From: Pseudomonas sp. StFLB209
Lineage (GTDB): Bacteria; Pseudomonadota; Gammaproteobacteria; Pseudomonadales; Pseudomonadaceae
DNA: 64,000 bases
Assembly: GCF_000829415.1 (NCBI RefSeq)
Contig: NZ_AP014637.1
Location: forward strand, 3,241,001-3,305,000
Reading direction: 5' to 3'
A program made the translations under genes and the position numbers. Positions 20,344 to 32,062 of this stretch are shown here, piece by piece. The notes beneath the pieces were generated by a model. It made no database searches. It was not told the DNA's origin and was given only the letters and a program-made list of their open reading frames with translations. How positions within the stretch are numbered: position 1 is the stretch's first letter; each line of letters opens with the position of its first letter.

Positions 20344-20799
20344 CTATGGCTTGGGGTTGGCGTGGCTGGCCAGCCGTTCGAGGGCGGCGCGCAGTTTGGG
20401 GTCGCTGATACCCTCGGCAGTGGCCTGGATGTTTTCGGCAGCGCTGATCGACAAATCGATGGTATGGGTCGCTGCGCCCTGGGGCGGCGAGGGGGGCTGG
20501 ACCTTGAACTGGATGCGCATCAGGCTGGCGAACTCGTCGAACATCGCCAGCTGGCGCTGCAGCCGCCGTTGCTGGTAACGCAAGCGCGTGGCCCAGTGGC
20601 CGTCGGTCACTACCAGCAGCAGACAACCTTCGCGCCAGGAGGCCACCCGGCAGTGTTCGCGGGCTGCCGGTTGCAACTGGCTTTCAAGCAGGCGCTGCAG
20701 ATGGGTCAGGCGCTCGGCCTGGCGGAAGATCGCCCGTAGCGGCTTGGCGTCACGTAGCAGTACGGCAGGGGAGCGGGCGTCGAGGGGGCGGAAGGCCAT
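20344..20799 (-). CDS. dciA: DciA-type (DUF721) replicative helicase loader protein
   Basis: The 151-residue product starts MAFRPLDARSPAVLLRD. It has the DUF721 core: LTHLQRLLESQLQPAAREHCRVA followed by GCLLLVVTDGHWATRLRYQQ, where DUF721/DciA proteins share a L-x-x-x-V-x-(S/D)-x-x-W-A-x-x-L pattern. DciA is the ancestral bacterial loader of the replicative helicase DnaB, shown in P. aeruginosa, in genomes lacking DnaC. A C-terminal extension of ~60 residues follows. The ATG at 20797-20799 gives the conserved N-terminus; longer upstream forms are not supported. The gene is divergent from secA and convergent with the O-polysaccharide locus. The lpxC-dciA-secA neighbourhood is the usual one, here opened by the accessory locus. 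Confidence 0.9.
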   Translation of the reverse strand: MAFRPLDARSPAVLLRDAKPLRAIFRQAERLTHLQRLLESQLQPAAREHCRVASWREGCLLLVVTDGHWATRLRYQQRRLQRQLAMFDEFASLMRIQFKVQPPSPPQGAATHTIDLSISAAENIQATAEGISDPKLRAALERLASHANPKP

Positions 20800-21108
20800 T
20801 GATGCGTTGCCTTGGGAAAGCGAGGCTGCAATATTAACAGAAAGTGGCGTGCTTGCCCGGCGGGCTGCTGCTGTGCCGGGCTGCGAACGAGGCGGGTGAC
20901 AAGTTTCATCAACGTCGAGCCTTGAAGTCGGATAAAAAGCCCCCATTGAAACACTGCCCCCTAACAGCGCTGTGCCAGCATCGTGGAATAACGCCACTTT
21001 CCTCACCATCGTTTCCGGGTAGAATGCTCGTTCGCATGCGACCATGAGGGTCGCACGGGCGACTCACGGGGCCGCCCTCCATTCCTATGTGTGGAAGATC
21101 CTGTCGAT
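20800..21108. promoter_or_regulatory. Divergent promoter region between dciA and secA
   Basis: 309 bases with no convincing gene must carry the dciA promoter (minus strand) and the secA promoter (plus strand). A -10-like TAGAAT lies at 21018-21023, and a 7-bp stem hairpin (tgcgacc / ggtcgca) lies around 21036-21054 in the secA leader. No SecM-like arrest peptide was recognised. No M23 peptidase gene is present here, although I recall one at this place in P. aeruginosa. Confidence 0.45.
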
Positions 21109-23850
<2,742 letters not shown>

Positions 23851-23869
23851 GTTCTGAGCGTTTACACCC

Positions 23870-23902
23870 ACGCCGCGACCGGTCTTGCCGTCGCGGCGTT
23901 TT
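23870..23902 (+). terminator. Rho-independent terminator after secA
   Basis: A perfect 9-bp stem acgccgcga / tcgcggcgt (23870-23878 and 23891-23899) with a 12-base loop is followed by TTTTA. Confidence 0.85.
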
Positions 23903-23960
23903 ACCATTGATCGCCGTACCGATGAGCGGACGGCGCAGATAAAGCTCAAGGAGCGCACGC

Positions 23961-25178
23961 ATGGCTGTTGGTCTTGGTCCTTTGCCTACATTGCACCCGG
24001 TTCCCGGTTTTGAACTGGGTATCGCCTCGGCCGGTATCAAGCGTCCGGGGCGCAAGGATGTAGTGGTGATGCGCTGTGCCGAAGGCTCCAGCGTTGCCGG
24101 TGTCTTCACCCTCAACGCTTTTTGCGCGGCGCCGGTGATCATTGCCAAACAGCGCGTTCAGGGCAGCGTTCGCTACCTGCTGACCAACACCGGCAACGCC
24201 AACGCCGGCACTGGCGAGCCAGGTCTGATCGCGGCCAAGCGTACCTGCGACAAGCTCGCACAGCTGACCGGCGTGCCTGCTGAGGCCGTATTGCCATTCT
24301 CTACCGGTGTAATCGGTGAGCCGCTGCCGGTCGAAAAGATCGAAGGCGCTCTGCAGGCCGCCCTGGACGATCTGTCGGTCGACAACTGGGCTGCTGCTGC
24401 CACTGGCATCATGACCACTGATACTCTGCCCAAGGGTGCCAGCCGTCAGTTCCAGCACGAAGGCGTGACGGTCACTGTGACCGGCATCAGCAAGGGCGCG
24501 GGTATGATCCGCCCGAATATGGCCACCATGCTCGGCTACATCGCCACCGACGCCAAAGTTGCGCAGAGCGTGCTGAAGGACTTGATCCTCGACGGGTCGA
24601 ACAAGTCGTTCAACCGCATCACCATCGACGGCGATACCTCGACCAACGACTGCTGCATGCTGATTGCCACGGGGCAGGCTGATGTACCAGAAATCAGTGA
24701 AGCCAAAGGGCCGTTGTTCGAGGCACTGAAAAAAGCCGTTTTCGACGTCTGCATGGAAGTGGCCCAGGCCATCGTCCGTGATGGTGAAGGCGCTACCAAG
24801 TTCGTGACTGTCGAAGTCAACGGTGGCGGCAACCACCAAGAGTGTCTGGATGTCGGCTACGCCGTAGCGCATTCGCCGTTGATCAAGACCGCACTGTTTG
24901 CCTCGGACCCGAACTGGGGCCGGATCCTGGCTGCCGTTGGCCGTGCTGGCGTGCCGGACCTGGATGTCAGCAAGATCGACGTGTTCCTCGGCGAAGTGTG
25001 CATCGCCAGCAAGGGTGGCCGCGCCGCGACCTACACCGAAGCCCAGGGCTCCGAGGTGATGGCCCGCGAAGAAATCACCATCCGCATCGAGCTGGGCCGT
25101 GGTGATTGCAGCGAGACCATCTGGACCACCGACCTGTCTCACGAGTACGTGAAGATCAACGCCGAATACCGCACCTGA
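23961..25178 (+). CDS. argJ: Bifunctional glutamate N-acetyltransferase / amino-acid acetyltransferase ArgJ
   Basis: ArgJ transfers acetyl from N-acetylornithine to glutamate, closing the cyclic arginine pathway. The 405-residue precursor self-cleaves between Ala and Thr in the motif [10 protein letters not shown], seen near residue 190, so the Thr becomes the N-terminal nucleophile of the beta chain. Other family segments are [29 protein letters not shown] and [15 protein letters not shown], and the C-terminus ends with NAEYRT as is usual. AAGGAG (23949-23954) lies 6 bases before the ATG. It is flanked by terminators on both sides. Confidence 0.98.
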   Translation: MAVGLGPLPTLHPVPGFELGIASAGIKRPGRKDVVVMRCAEGSSVAGVFTLNAFCAAPVIIAKQRVQGSVRYLLTNTGNANAGTGEPGLIAAKRTCDKLAQLTGVPAEAVLPFSTGVIGEPLPVEKIEGALQAALDDLSVDNWAAAATGIMTTDTLPKGASRQFQHEGVTVTVTGISKGAGMIRPNMATMLGYIATDAKVAQSVLKDLILDGSNKSFNRITIDGDTSTNDCCMLIATGQADVPEISEAKGPLFEALKKAVFDVCMEVAQAIVRDGEGATKFVTVEVNGGGNHQECLDVGYAVAHSPLIKTALFASDPNWGRILAAVGRAGVPDLDVSKIDVFLGEVCIASKGGRAATYTEAQGSEVMAREEITIRIELGRGDCSETIWTTDLSHEYVKINAEYRT

Positions 25179-25184
25179 TTGGTA

Positions 25185-25213
25185 GCCGCTCCTGTCTGCT
25201 GTACAGGAGCGGC
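25185..25213 (+). terminator. Hairpin after argJ
   Basis: An 11-bp perfect stem gccgctcctgt / acaggagcggc with a 7-base loop lies 7 bp after the argJ stop. There is no clear T-run, so it may be a REP-type stem rather than a strict intrinsic terminator. Confidence 0.6.
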
Positions 25214-25419
25214 ACATCGCCCATCCGGCTCAACCCTGTGAGCCATGTAACATGTCGCGGCACCTGATCGTTGGTCATCCGTGCGACTTCTGCTGGTTAC
25301 TGCGCGCCTCACGTCCTGCGAGCGGCACTGCTGATGACCTTTCAGGTATACACCGACACCATTTACCAATGGCCTGCTTTCCAGCGCTGGTTGCAGGCAG
25401 GCCAGGAGGAACCCGAGTT

Positions 25420-26367
25420 GTGAAACGAGTCCACGTAGTGGCGGCCGTGATTCGCGGTCACGATGGCCGAATTCTCATTGCCCGACGCGCCGATACCCAG
25501 CATCAGGGTGGCCTGTGGGAGTTTCCCGGTGGCAAGGTCGAGCAGGGTGAAACACCGCGTGCCGCCCTTGGCCGCGAGTTGCAGGAAGAGCTGGGCATTC
25601 AGGTCGAGATGGCGCGGCCGTTGATCCGGATTGCCCACGATTATCCGGACAAGCATGTGTTACTGGATGTCTGGGATGTATCGGCATTCAGCGGTGAACC
25701 CCACGGCGCCGAAGGCCAGCCGCTGGCCTGGGTCGCACCTCGGCAGTTGGCCGATTACGAGTTTCCAGCCGCCAATGCACCGATCGTCGCGGCGGCTCGC
25801 TTGCCCAGCGAGTACCTGATTACTCCAGAGGGGCTGGAGAACGGCGAGTTGTTGCGCGGCATGCAAAAGGCCATCGCCCAGGGTGCCAAACTGCTCCAGC
25901 TGCGGGCGCCGCGTGGCTACGATCCGGCCTATCGCGACCTGGCGGTGGATGCCGTTGGCTTGTGCGCCGGCAAGGCGCAATTGATGCTCAAGGGGCCGTT
26001 GGAGTGGCTAGGCGACTTCCCGTCTGCCGGCTGGCACCTGACTGCCGAACAACTGCGTAAATACGCCAGCCGTGGCCGCCCGTTCCCGGTCGAGCGCTGG
26101 CTGGCCGCCTCGTGCCATAACGCTGAAGAACTGAGCCTGGCGACGCAGATGGGGGTGGACTTCGTCACCCTGTCGCCGGTGCAACCGACCCAGACCCACC
26201 CTGAGGCGCAACCATTGGGCTGGGAGCAGGCGACGCAACTGATTGCCGGTTTTGGCAAGCCTGTGTTCCTGCTGGGCGGGGTTGGCCCACAACATGTTCA
26301 GCGCGCCTGGGACTGCGGTGCTCAGGGTGTGGCCGGTATCCGCGCGTTCTGGCCAGCGGATAATTGA
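25420..26367 (+). CDS. Nudix (MutT) hydrolase fused to a ThiE-like domain
   Basis: A 315-residue protein. Residues 1-~130 are a MutT-type Nudix hydrolase with a perfect Nudix box (GKVEQGETPRAALGREL then QEELGI), which hydrolyses oxidised dNTPs such as 8-oxo-dGTP. Residues ~135-315 resemble a thiamine-phosphate synthase (ThiE/TenI) barrel (KLLQLRAPRGYDP; ASCHNAEEL; DFVTLSPVQPT; VFLLGGVGPQHV). The fusion is common in pseudomonads; the role of the ThiE-like half is not known. GTG 25420 is chosen because AGGAGG (25404-25409) lies 10 bases upstream and the Nudix fold begins there; the frame is open upstream without similarity. Confidence 0.9.
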   Translation: MKRVHVVAAVIRGHDGRILIARRADTQHQGGLWEFPGGKVEQGETPRAALGRELQEELGIQVEMARPLIRIAHDYPDKHVLLDVWDVSAFSGEPHGAEGQPLAWVAPRQLADYEFPAANAPIVAAARLPSEYLITPEGLENGELLRGMQKAIAQGAKLLQLRAPRGYDPAYRDLAVDAVGLCAGKAQLMLKGPLEWLGDFPSAGWHLTAEQLRKYASRGRPFPVERWLAASCHNAEELSLATQMGVDFVTLSPVQPTQTHPEAQPLGWEQATQLIAGFGKPVFLLGGVGPQHVQRAWDCGAQGVAGIRAFWPADN

Positions 26368-26381
26368 TACCGGCTGTAGGA

Positions 26382-26578
26382 CTAATGCCGATCAGTTAAG
26401 CGATTTCCGGCTCAGCTCGGTCTCGGTGGGAGGGGGCTAGCCGGGATGCCGGACCACCCCGAAAGGGCCAGTAAAACCGGCACATCTGCCGTGGATGTAC
26501 CACTGCATTCGTCGGCAACCGGAGCGCCTGCCGGCCACTCCCACCGGATCGCGTTGATCCTTGACTGATCGGCATTAG
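26382..26578. mobile_element. MITE-like element / IS-end remnant with terminal inverted repeats
   Basis: The left end ctaatgccgatcagttaag (26382-26400) is the inverted repeat of the right end ttgactgatcggcattag (26561-26578), with a single mismatch over 18 bases. The ~197-bp element has no coding capacity. It is bordered by the direct repeat CTGTAGGA (26374-26381 and 26580-26587); extended to 9 bp it is gctgtagga/cctgtagga, fitting a target-site duplication. The interior looks like the joined ends of a larger IS with the transposase deleted; a family resembling IS4 is a guess. Confidence 0.7.
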
Positions 26579-26579
26579 C

Positions 26580-26610
26580 CTGTAGGACCGGCTTTAGCCG
26601 GAAAGCTTTT
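26580..26610. repeat. REP-like palindrome
   Basis: ctgtaggaccggctttagccgg contains the inverted repeat CCGGCT/AGCCGG around TT and the tgtagga lead typical of Pseudomonas REP sequences. The MITE-like element appears to have entered it, duplicating CTGTAGGA. Confidence 0.55.
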
Positions 26611-26642
26611 CGTTGCTAAAGCGGATCGTCGCCCGGCAACTC

Positions 26643-27218
26643 CTACGGTTTGGGCGCCGCCTGCCAGAGAATCTCTGCCACGCCCTGGCGGCGGGCGATC
26701 AGCCGGGCGGCGACGAACAACAGGTCTGACAGCCGGTTGATATAGGCCAGCCCCACGCCCTGCAACGGCTCGCTACTGTTGAGCTGCTGGCAGCGGCGTT
26801 CGGCGGTGCGCGCGGCGCTGCGGCACACATGGGCCTGAGCAATGAGTGCTGAGCCACCGGGCAGAATGAAATTCTCCAGCGGCCCCAGTTCTTCATTCCA
26901 CAGGTCGATCGCGGCCTCCAGGCGTTCAATTTCGTTAGTGTCCAGCGCCTGATAGGCCGGCATCGCCAATTCACCGCCCAGATCGAACAGCCGGTGCTGG
27001 CAGGGCGCCAGAACCTGGATCAGTTCGGCCAGCGCCGGGTACTTCTCGCTCTGTTGCGTTAACCCCGCCAGCAGCAAGCCCAACTGACTGTTGAGGGTGT
27101 CGACCTCGCCAATGGCCTCGATACGCGGATGATCCTTGGGCACCCGGCGTCCGTCGCCCAGCCCGGTTTCACCACGGTCACCCTGGCGTGTGTAGATTTT
27201 CGACAGACGAAAGCCCAT
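26643..27218 (-). CDS. Cob(I)yrinic acid a,c-diamide adenosyltransferase, PduO type
   Basis: A 191-residue PduO-family ATP:corrinoid adenosyltransferase, which makes adenosylcobalamin or its precursors. The N-terminus RLSKIYTRQGDRGETGLGDG is the ATP-binding signature (T-x-x-G-D-x-G-x-T-x-L), followed by RVPKDHPRIEAIGEVDTLNS. Near the C-terminus, ARLIARRQGV is as usual for the trimeric family. It lies 15 bp downstream of the sensor kinase gene on the same strand, so the two are probably co-transcribed; no functional link is known to me. The minus-strand sequence upstream of its ATG has AGGAGCGAC, a reasonable ribosome-binding site. Confidence 0.9.
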   Translation of the reverse strand: MGFRLSKIYTRQGDRGETGLGDGRRVPKDHPRIEAIGEVDTLNSQLGLLLAGLTQQSEKYPALAELIQVLAPCQHRLFDLGGELAMPAYQALDTNEIERLEAAIDLWNEELGPLENFILPGGSALIAQAHVCRSAARTAERRCQQLNSSEPLQGVGLAYINRLSDLLFVAARLIARRQGVAEILWQAAPKP

Positions 27219-27233
27219 GTACGTCGCTCCTGA

Positions 27234-29276
27234 TCAAAGCTTGCTGATGATGTGCGCCGGCACCATGACTTGATTGGCGTCCAGCGGCAGGCGCAGGGTG
27301 AAGCAGGTGCCCTGACCGATAGTCGACTGCACCTCCATCTGGCCCTTGTGGTTATTGGTGATGATGAAGTACGACACCGACAGGCCCAGCCCGGTGCCCT
27401 GGCCAATCTCCTTGGTGGTAAAGAACGGCTCAAAGGTGCGTTTGCGCACGTTTTCTGTCATTCCTATGCCGTTGTCTTCGACCTGGATTTCGGCCCACGG
27501 CGGGTTGAGCCGGGTTCTGAGGGTGATGCGACCCGGTTCGCTGTTTTCCGGGCGCTGGTGGATGGCCTGGGCTGCGTTCTTCAACAGGTTGAGCAGCACC
27601 TGCTCCAGCTCATTGGCGGTGCAGGGCACCGGCCCCAGTTGCGGATCAAACTGCCGAATGATGTGCTGGCCCTTGAAATCAAAGCCCACGGTCAGATCAA
27701 AGTCGTTGCTGGCGATCTCCAGCGCCTGGTCGATCAGCGCTGGCAGATCGCATGGCGCCAGTTGCCGATTGCTCAGGCGGCTGAAGTTGAGCATGTGGCT
27801 GACGATCTTCGCCGCCCGTGCACCGGCCTGCTGGATGCCGTCGAGCAACTGCGGGACCTCGCGGCCAATCAGGTATTGATTGACCAGTTGCAGGTCGATG
27901 CCGTCGCTCTGGGCTTGTTCAAGATTCTTCGGCAGGTCCGCAGACAACCGACGGCGGATGTTCTGCACATTGTGCAGGATCGCGCCCAGCGGATTGTTGA
28001 TCTCATGGGCCATGCCGGCTGCCAGGCCGCCGACCGAGAGCATTTTCTCGGACTGCACCATCATCTCTTCCAGCGAGATGCGCTGGGTGATGTCATCGAT
28101 ACGGATCACCACGCCGCGGCCCGCATCGCCACTGAGCGGGTAGAAGGTCACTGCGTAATGGCGCGGGACATCGTGTTTGATCCAGGTCACCCGCTCGATC
28201 AGGGTGACCTTGTGTTGTTCTACGGTGTGTTTGAGTTGTGGCATGAACGCCCGCATCGGTTCGAAGGCGATGAAAATCGGCTGGTTGAGCGCTTCGTCCA
28301 GCGGCGTCTCCGATAGAAGCGTGGCTTGCTGATTCCACTGGGTGACGTAGAGCTGTTCATCCAGGGCAATCATCGCTGAGGGCATCGAGTCGATGATGCT
28401 GTTCAGGTAATTCTGAAATCCGGTGAGTTTCTTCTCGATCTTGCTGCGCACCTGGACTTCCAGCTCCAGCTTGCGGTTGGTGCGGCGGGTTTCTTCAGCC
28501 AACCCATGGGCCTGGTCGAATGCCTCCTGAGCATCATCGCGGGCGCGTTTGAGCTGCTGCTCCCGGGCTTCAATGCGCGCCAGCATGGTGTTGAACGCCG
28601 AGGCCAGGCTGCCGATTTCATCTTTGTTGCCCGTGCGCACCCGCAGTGCGTAGTTTTCTTCACGGGTCACCTGACGTGACAGTTGTTCAAGCTGGTAAAT
28701 GGGCTCGGTGATCAAGCGGCGAATCTGCCGGGCCACCACGATCCACAGCAGGATACTGAAGATCAGGATGCCGACACTGGCGGTCAGCGTGCCGCTGTAG
28801 AACGCGCCGGGCAACTCGCTGCTGGCCACCAGCAACAGATGGCCAGGCGCCTGGTCGCCCTTGGGCACCGGGATCAGCTGGGTGCTGCGAAATTCGGTCA
28901 GGCGCCAGTTCTGGATCTCGTCATACAGCAGCGGCAGCTCCAGTGGATCGCCCTGCTGGTGTTGTGCCAGGCGAGTGCCGTCATTGTCGTAGACCGCCGC
29001 TGCGCGCAGCGGGCCGTAACTTTTCAGTTCGTGGAGCAAGGCCTGGGCGTCGGCGGGGGAGTTCAGCGCCCGCTCGTTGAGGTAAGCACTGCTAATCAAA
29101 CGGCCGATGGTTTGCAGCGCTTGCGGCGCCATGGCTTCCTGAGAGATGTAATAGGCCGCGCTGATGAAGGTCAGGTTGGCGACCAGTAATACGGTGGTCA
29201 GCAGGACCAGCAGCGCGGCCAGCAGCTTCTGGCCTACCGGCAGGTTGTCTAGGCGCTGGCGCAGTTGCATAGGCAC
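27234..29276 (-). CDS. Membrane sensor histidine kinase (orphan)
   Basis: A 680-residue inner-membrane kinase. TM1 (~16-36) and TM2 (~165-187) enclose a periplasmic sensor domain. A HAMP-like linker (~190-240), a coiled-coil stretch (~240-285) and a PAS-like domain (~290-400) follow. The HisKA H-box is GGLAAGMAHEINNPLGAIL and the HATPase_c domain has NLLKNAAQAI, DNGIGM and GQGTGLGLSV. The phospho-acceptor His and ATP-binding boxes are intact. No response regulator is adjacent. By position it corresponds to P. aeruginosa PA4398, which I recall as affecting swarming and biofilm; the input signal is unknown. It lies 39 bp from the panE stop, in the same direction. Confidence 0.93.
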   Translation of the reverse strand: MPMQLRQRLDNLPVGQKLLAALLVLLTTVLLVANLTFISAAYYISQEAMAPQALQTIGRLISSAYLNERALNSPADAQALLHELKSYGPLRAAAVYDNDGTRLAQHQQGDPLELPLLYDEIQNWRLTEFRSTQLIPVPKGDQAPGHLLLVASSELPGAFYSGTLTASVGILIFSILLWIVVARQIRRLITEPIYQLEQLSRQVTREENYALRVRTGNKDEIGSLASAFNTMLARIEAREQQLKRARDDAQEAFDQAHGLAEETRRTNRKLELEVQVRSKIEKKLTGFQNYLNSIIDSMPSAMIALDEQLYVTQWNQQATLLSETPLDEALNQPIFIAFEPMRAFMPQLKHTVEQHKVTLIERVTWIKHDVPRHYAVTFYPLSGDAGRGVVIRIDDITQRISLEEMMVQSEKMLSVGGLAAGMAHEINNPLGAILHNVQNIRRRLSADLPKNLEQAQSDGIDLQLVNQYLIGREVPQLLDGIQQAGARAAKIVSHMLNFSRLSNRQLAPCDLPALIDQALEIASNDFDLTVGFDFKGQHIIRQFDPQLGPVPCTANELEQVLLNLLKNAAQAIHQRPENSEPGRITLRTRLNPPWAEIQVEDNGIGMTENVRKRTFEPFFTTKEIGQGTGLGLSVSYFIITNNHKGQMEVQSTIGQGTCFTLRLPLDANQVMVPAHIISKL

Positions 29277-29315
29277 GTCACGGAGCGAGGATTGGAAAGC
29301 GCAGGGTAGCGCGGG

Positions 29316-30362
<1,047 letters not shown>

Positions 30363-30395
30363 TTACCGAACACGCCGTTCATCTGGAGAAAATAC

Positions 30396-30881
30396 ATGCC
30401 TTCGTTCGACGTAGTGTCCGAATTGGATAAACACGAAGTCACCAATGCCGTCGACAACGCGATCAAGGAGCTGGACCGCCGTTATGACCTCAAGGGCAAG
30501 GGTTCTTTCGAATTCAACGATAAAGACCTGGTCGTGACCCTGACCGCCGAGGCAGAGTTTCAGCTCGAAGCGATGATCGAGATTCTCAAACTGTCGCTGG
30601 TCAAGCGCAAGATCGACGTCAAATGCCTGGAAGTCAAAGACCCCTACGCTTCCGGCAAGGTCAGCAAGCAGGAAGCGACCCTGCGCGAAGGCATCGACAA
30701 AGAGCAGGCCAAGAAGATCGTTGCCCACATCAAAGACTCCAAACTCAAGGTCCAGGCCGCCATTCAAGGCGAGCAACTGCGCATCACCGGCAAGAAGCGA
30801 GACGACCTGCAGGACGCCATCGCCCTGTTGCGTGCCTACGACGCTGAACTGCCGCTGCAATACAACAACTTCCGCGATTGA
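30396..30881 (+). CDS. yajQ: YajQ family nucleotide-binding protein
   Basis: A 161-residue protein, [20 protein letters not shown] at the start and [10 protein letters not shown] at the end, both hallmarks of UPF0234/YajQ. Two ferredoxin-like halves bind nucleotides; in Xanthomonas and other bacteria YajQ-like proteins bind cyclic di-GMP, and in phage phi6 work YajQ helps transcription. TGGAGAA (30383-30389) precedes the ATG at proper spacing. It stands alone between the divergent panE and mscS. Confidence 0.97.
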   Translation: MPSFDVVSELDKHEVTNAVDNAIKELDRRYDLKGKGSFEFNDKDLVVTLTAEAEFQLEAMIEILKLSLVKRKIDVKCLEVKDPYASGKVSKQEATLREGIDKEQAKKIVAHIKDSKLKVQAAIQGEQLRITGKKRDDLQDAIALLRAYDAELPLQYNNFRD

Positions 30882-31057
30882 GTGTTCCGTCCGGCTGGCC
30901 TGCCAGGCCGGCCGGCTCAGCGCTTGATACTGGTCGGCCAGGGAACCCTGGCGGCCTGAGCGCGTCCCACGCAGCGTATCAGCCCTGAAACGACTCCTTT
31001 GCTCTGGTGCGGGAGGGTTTTGGCGTTGGCGAAAAACAGGTTTTAAGGAGTAGATGT

Positions 31058-31888
31058 ATGGATTTGAATGCCGAAGTGGACCAGCTGTGGAAGATTTCCC
31101 AAGCCTGGATCCCGATGGTCATGCAATACGGCAGCAAACTGTTGCTGGCACTGGTGACCCTGACCATCGGCTGGTGGCTGATTAACCGTCTGACCGACCG
31201 GGTTGGCGCCTTGCTGGCGCTGCGTAATGCTGATCGGGCGTTGCAGGGCTTTGTCAGCAGTCTGGCCAATATTGCGCTCAAAGTAATGCTGGTCATCAGC
31301 GTGGCATCGATGATCGGTGTCGAAACCACCTCCTTCGTCGCGGCCATCGGTGCTGCCGGTCTGGCCATTGGCCTGGCGCTGCAAGGCAGCCTGTCGAACT
31401 TTGCCGGTGGCGTATTGATTCTGCTGTTCCGGCCGTTCCGTATTGGTGACTGGATCGAGTTCCAGAACATGGCTGGTACGGTTGATAACATTCAGATCTT
31501 CCACACCATCCTGCGCACCGGCGACAACCGTACCGTCATCGTACCCAATGGCGTGTTATCCAATGGAATCATCACCAATACCAACCGCCAGCCGACCCGC
31601 AAAGGCGTGTTCGACGTCAAGGTTGGTTACGACAGCGACCTCAAAGCCGCCCTGCAAGTGTTGCTGGAAATGGCCGACGACCCACGTGTGCTCAAAGACC
31701 CGGCGCCCCAGGCGGTGGTCAATGCCTTGGGCGACAACGCCATCGCCCTGCAACTGCGGGTATGGGCCAAAACCGGCGACCTCGGTGATGTGCTGTCAAA
31801 GTTCAACCTCGAAGCCCGCGACCGCCTCAAGGCGGCTGGCATTGAAATCCAGTACCAGCAACAAGTGGTGCAGTTGAGCAAGGGTTGA
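31058..31888 (+). CDS. mscS: Small-conductance mechanosensitive channel MscS
   Basis: A 276-residue inner-membrane channel that opens on hypo-osmotic shock. Three TM helices (~25-45, ~65-85, ~90-115) are present. The pore helix has the Gly/Ala-packing segment FVAAIGAAGLAIGLALQGSL, followed by the beta domain (LFRPFRIGDWIEF; TILRTGDNRTVIVPNG). Length is close to E. coli MscS (286). ATG 31058 is selected because TAAGGAG (31044-31050) lies 7 bases upstream. Downstream is a stretch of inverted repeats and an IS element, not a gene. Confidence 0.95.
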   Translation: MDLNAEVDQLWKISQAWIPMVMQYGSKLLLALVTLTIGWWLINRLTDRVGALLALRNADRALQGFVSSLANIALKVMLVISVASMIGVETTSFVAAIGAAGLAIGLALQGSLSNFAGGVLILLFRPFRIGDWIEFQNMAGTVDNIQIFHTILRTGDNRTVIVPNGVLSNGIITNTNRQPTRKGVFDVKVGYDSDLKAALQVLLEMADDPRVLKDPAPQAVVNALGDNAIALQLRVWAKTGDLGDVLSKFNLEARDRLKAAGIEIQYQQQVVQLSKG

Positions 31889-32056
31889 GATCGGTAACGG
31901 GCCACCGCAAGCTGCTCTTGCTGTAGCCGCTGCCGTTGATGTTGCTTTTGATCTTCAAGCCGAGATGGCACAGACGCCGCGAATCGGCGCCGGACGGAGG
32001 GAAGTCCGCCCGCAGGGCGGACCCAAACCAGAAGCAAGCGGTTTTCCCCTATTTTG
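31889..32056. repeat. Non-coding stretch with inverted repeats downstream of mscS
   Basis: No gene is seen. A 7-bp stem gtccgcc / ggcggac lies at 32004-32022. The last ten bases, CCCTATTTTG (32047-32056), are the left arm of a hairpin whose right arm CAAAATAGGG lies at 33333-33342 beyond the IS. The wording (…gctgttgcttttgat…, gggtcgcccg…cggggcgaaac) is typical of dispersed Pseudomonas intergenic repeats. It could have served as the mscS/ampG bidirectional terminator. Confidence 0.6.
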
Positions 32057-32062
32057 CCAAGC

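Noticed and set aside
23946..25217. A 423-codon open frame antisense to argJ
   Set aside because: Shadow of argJ; no recognisable motif.
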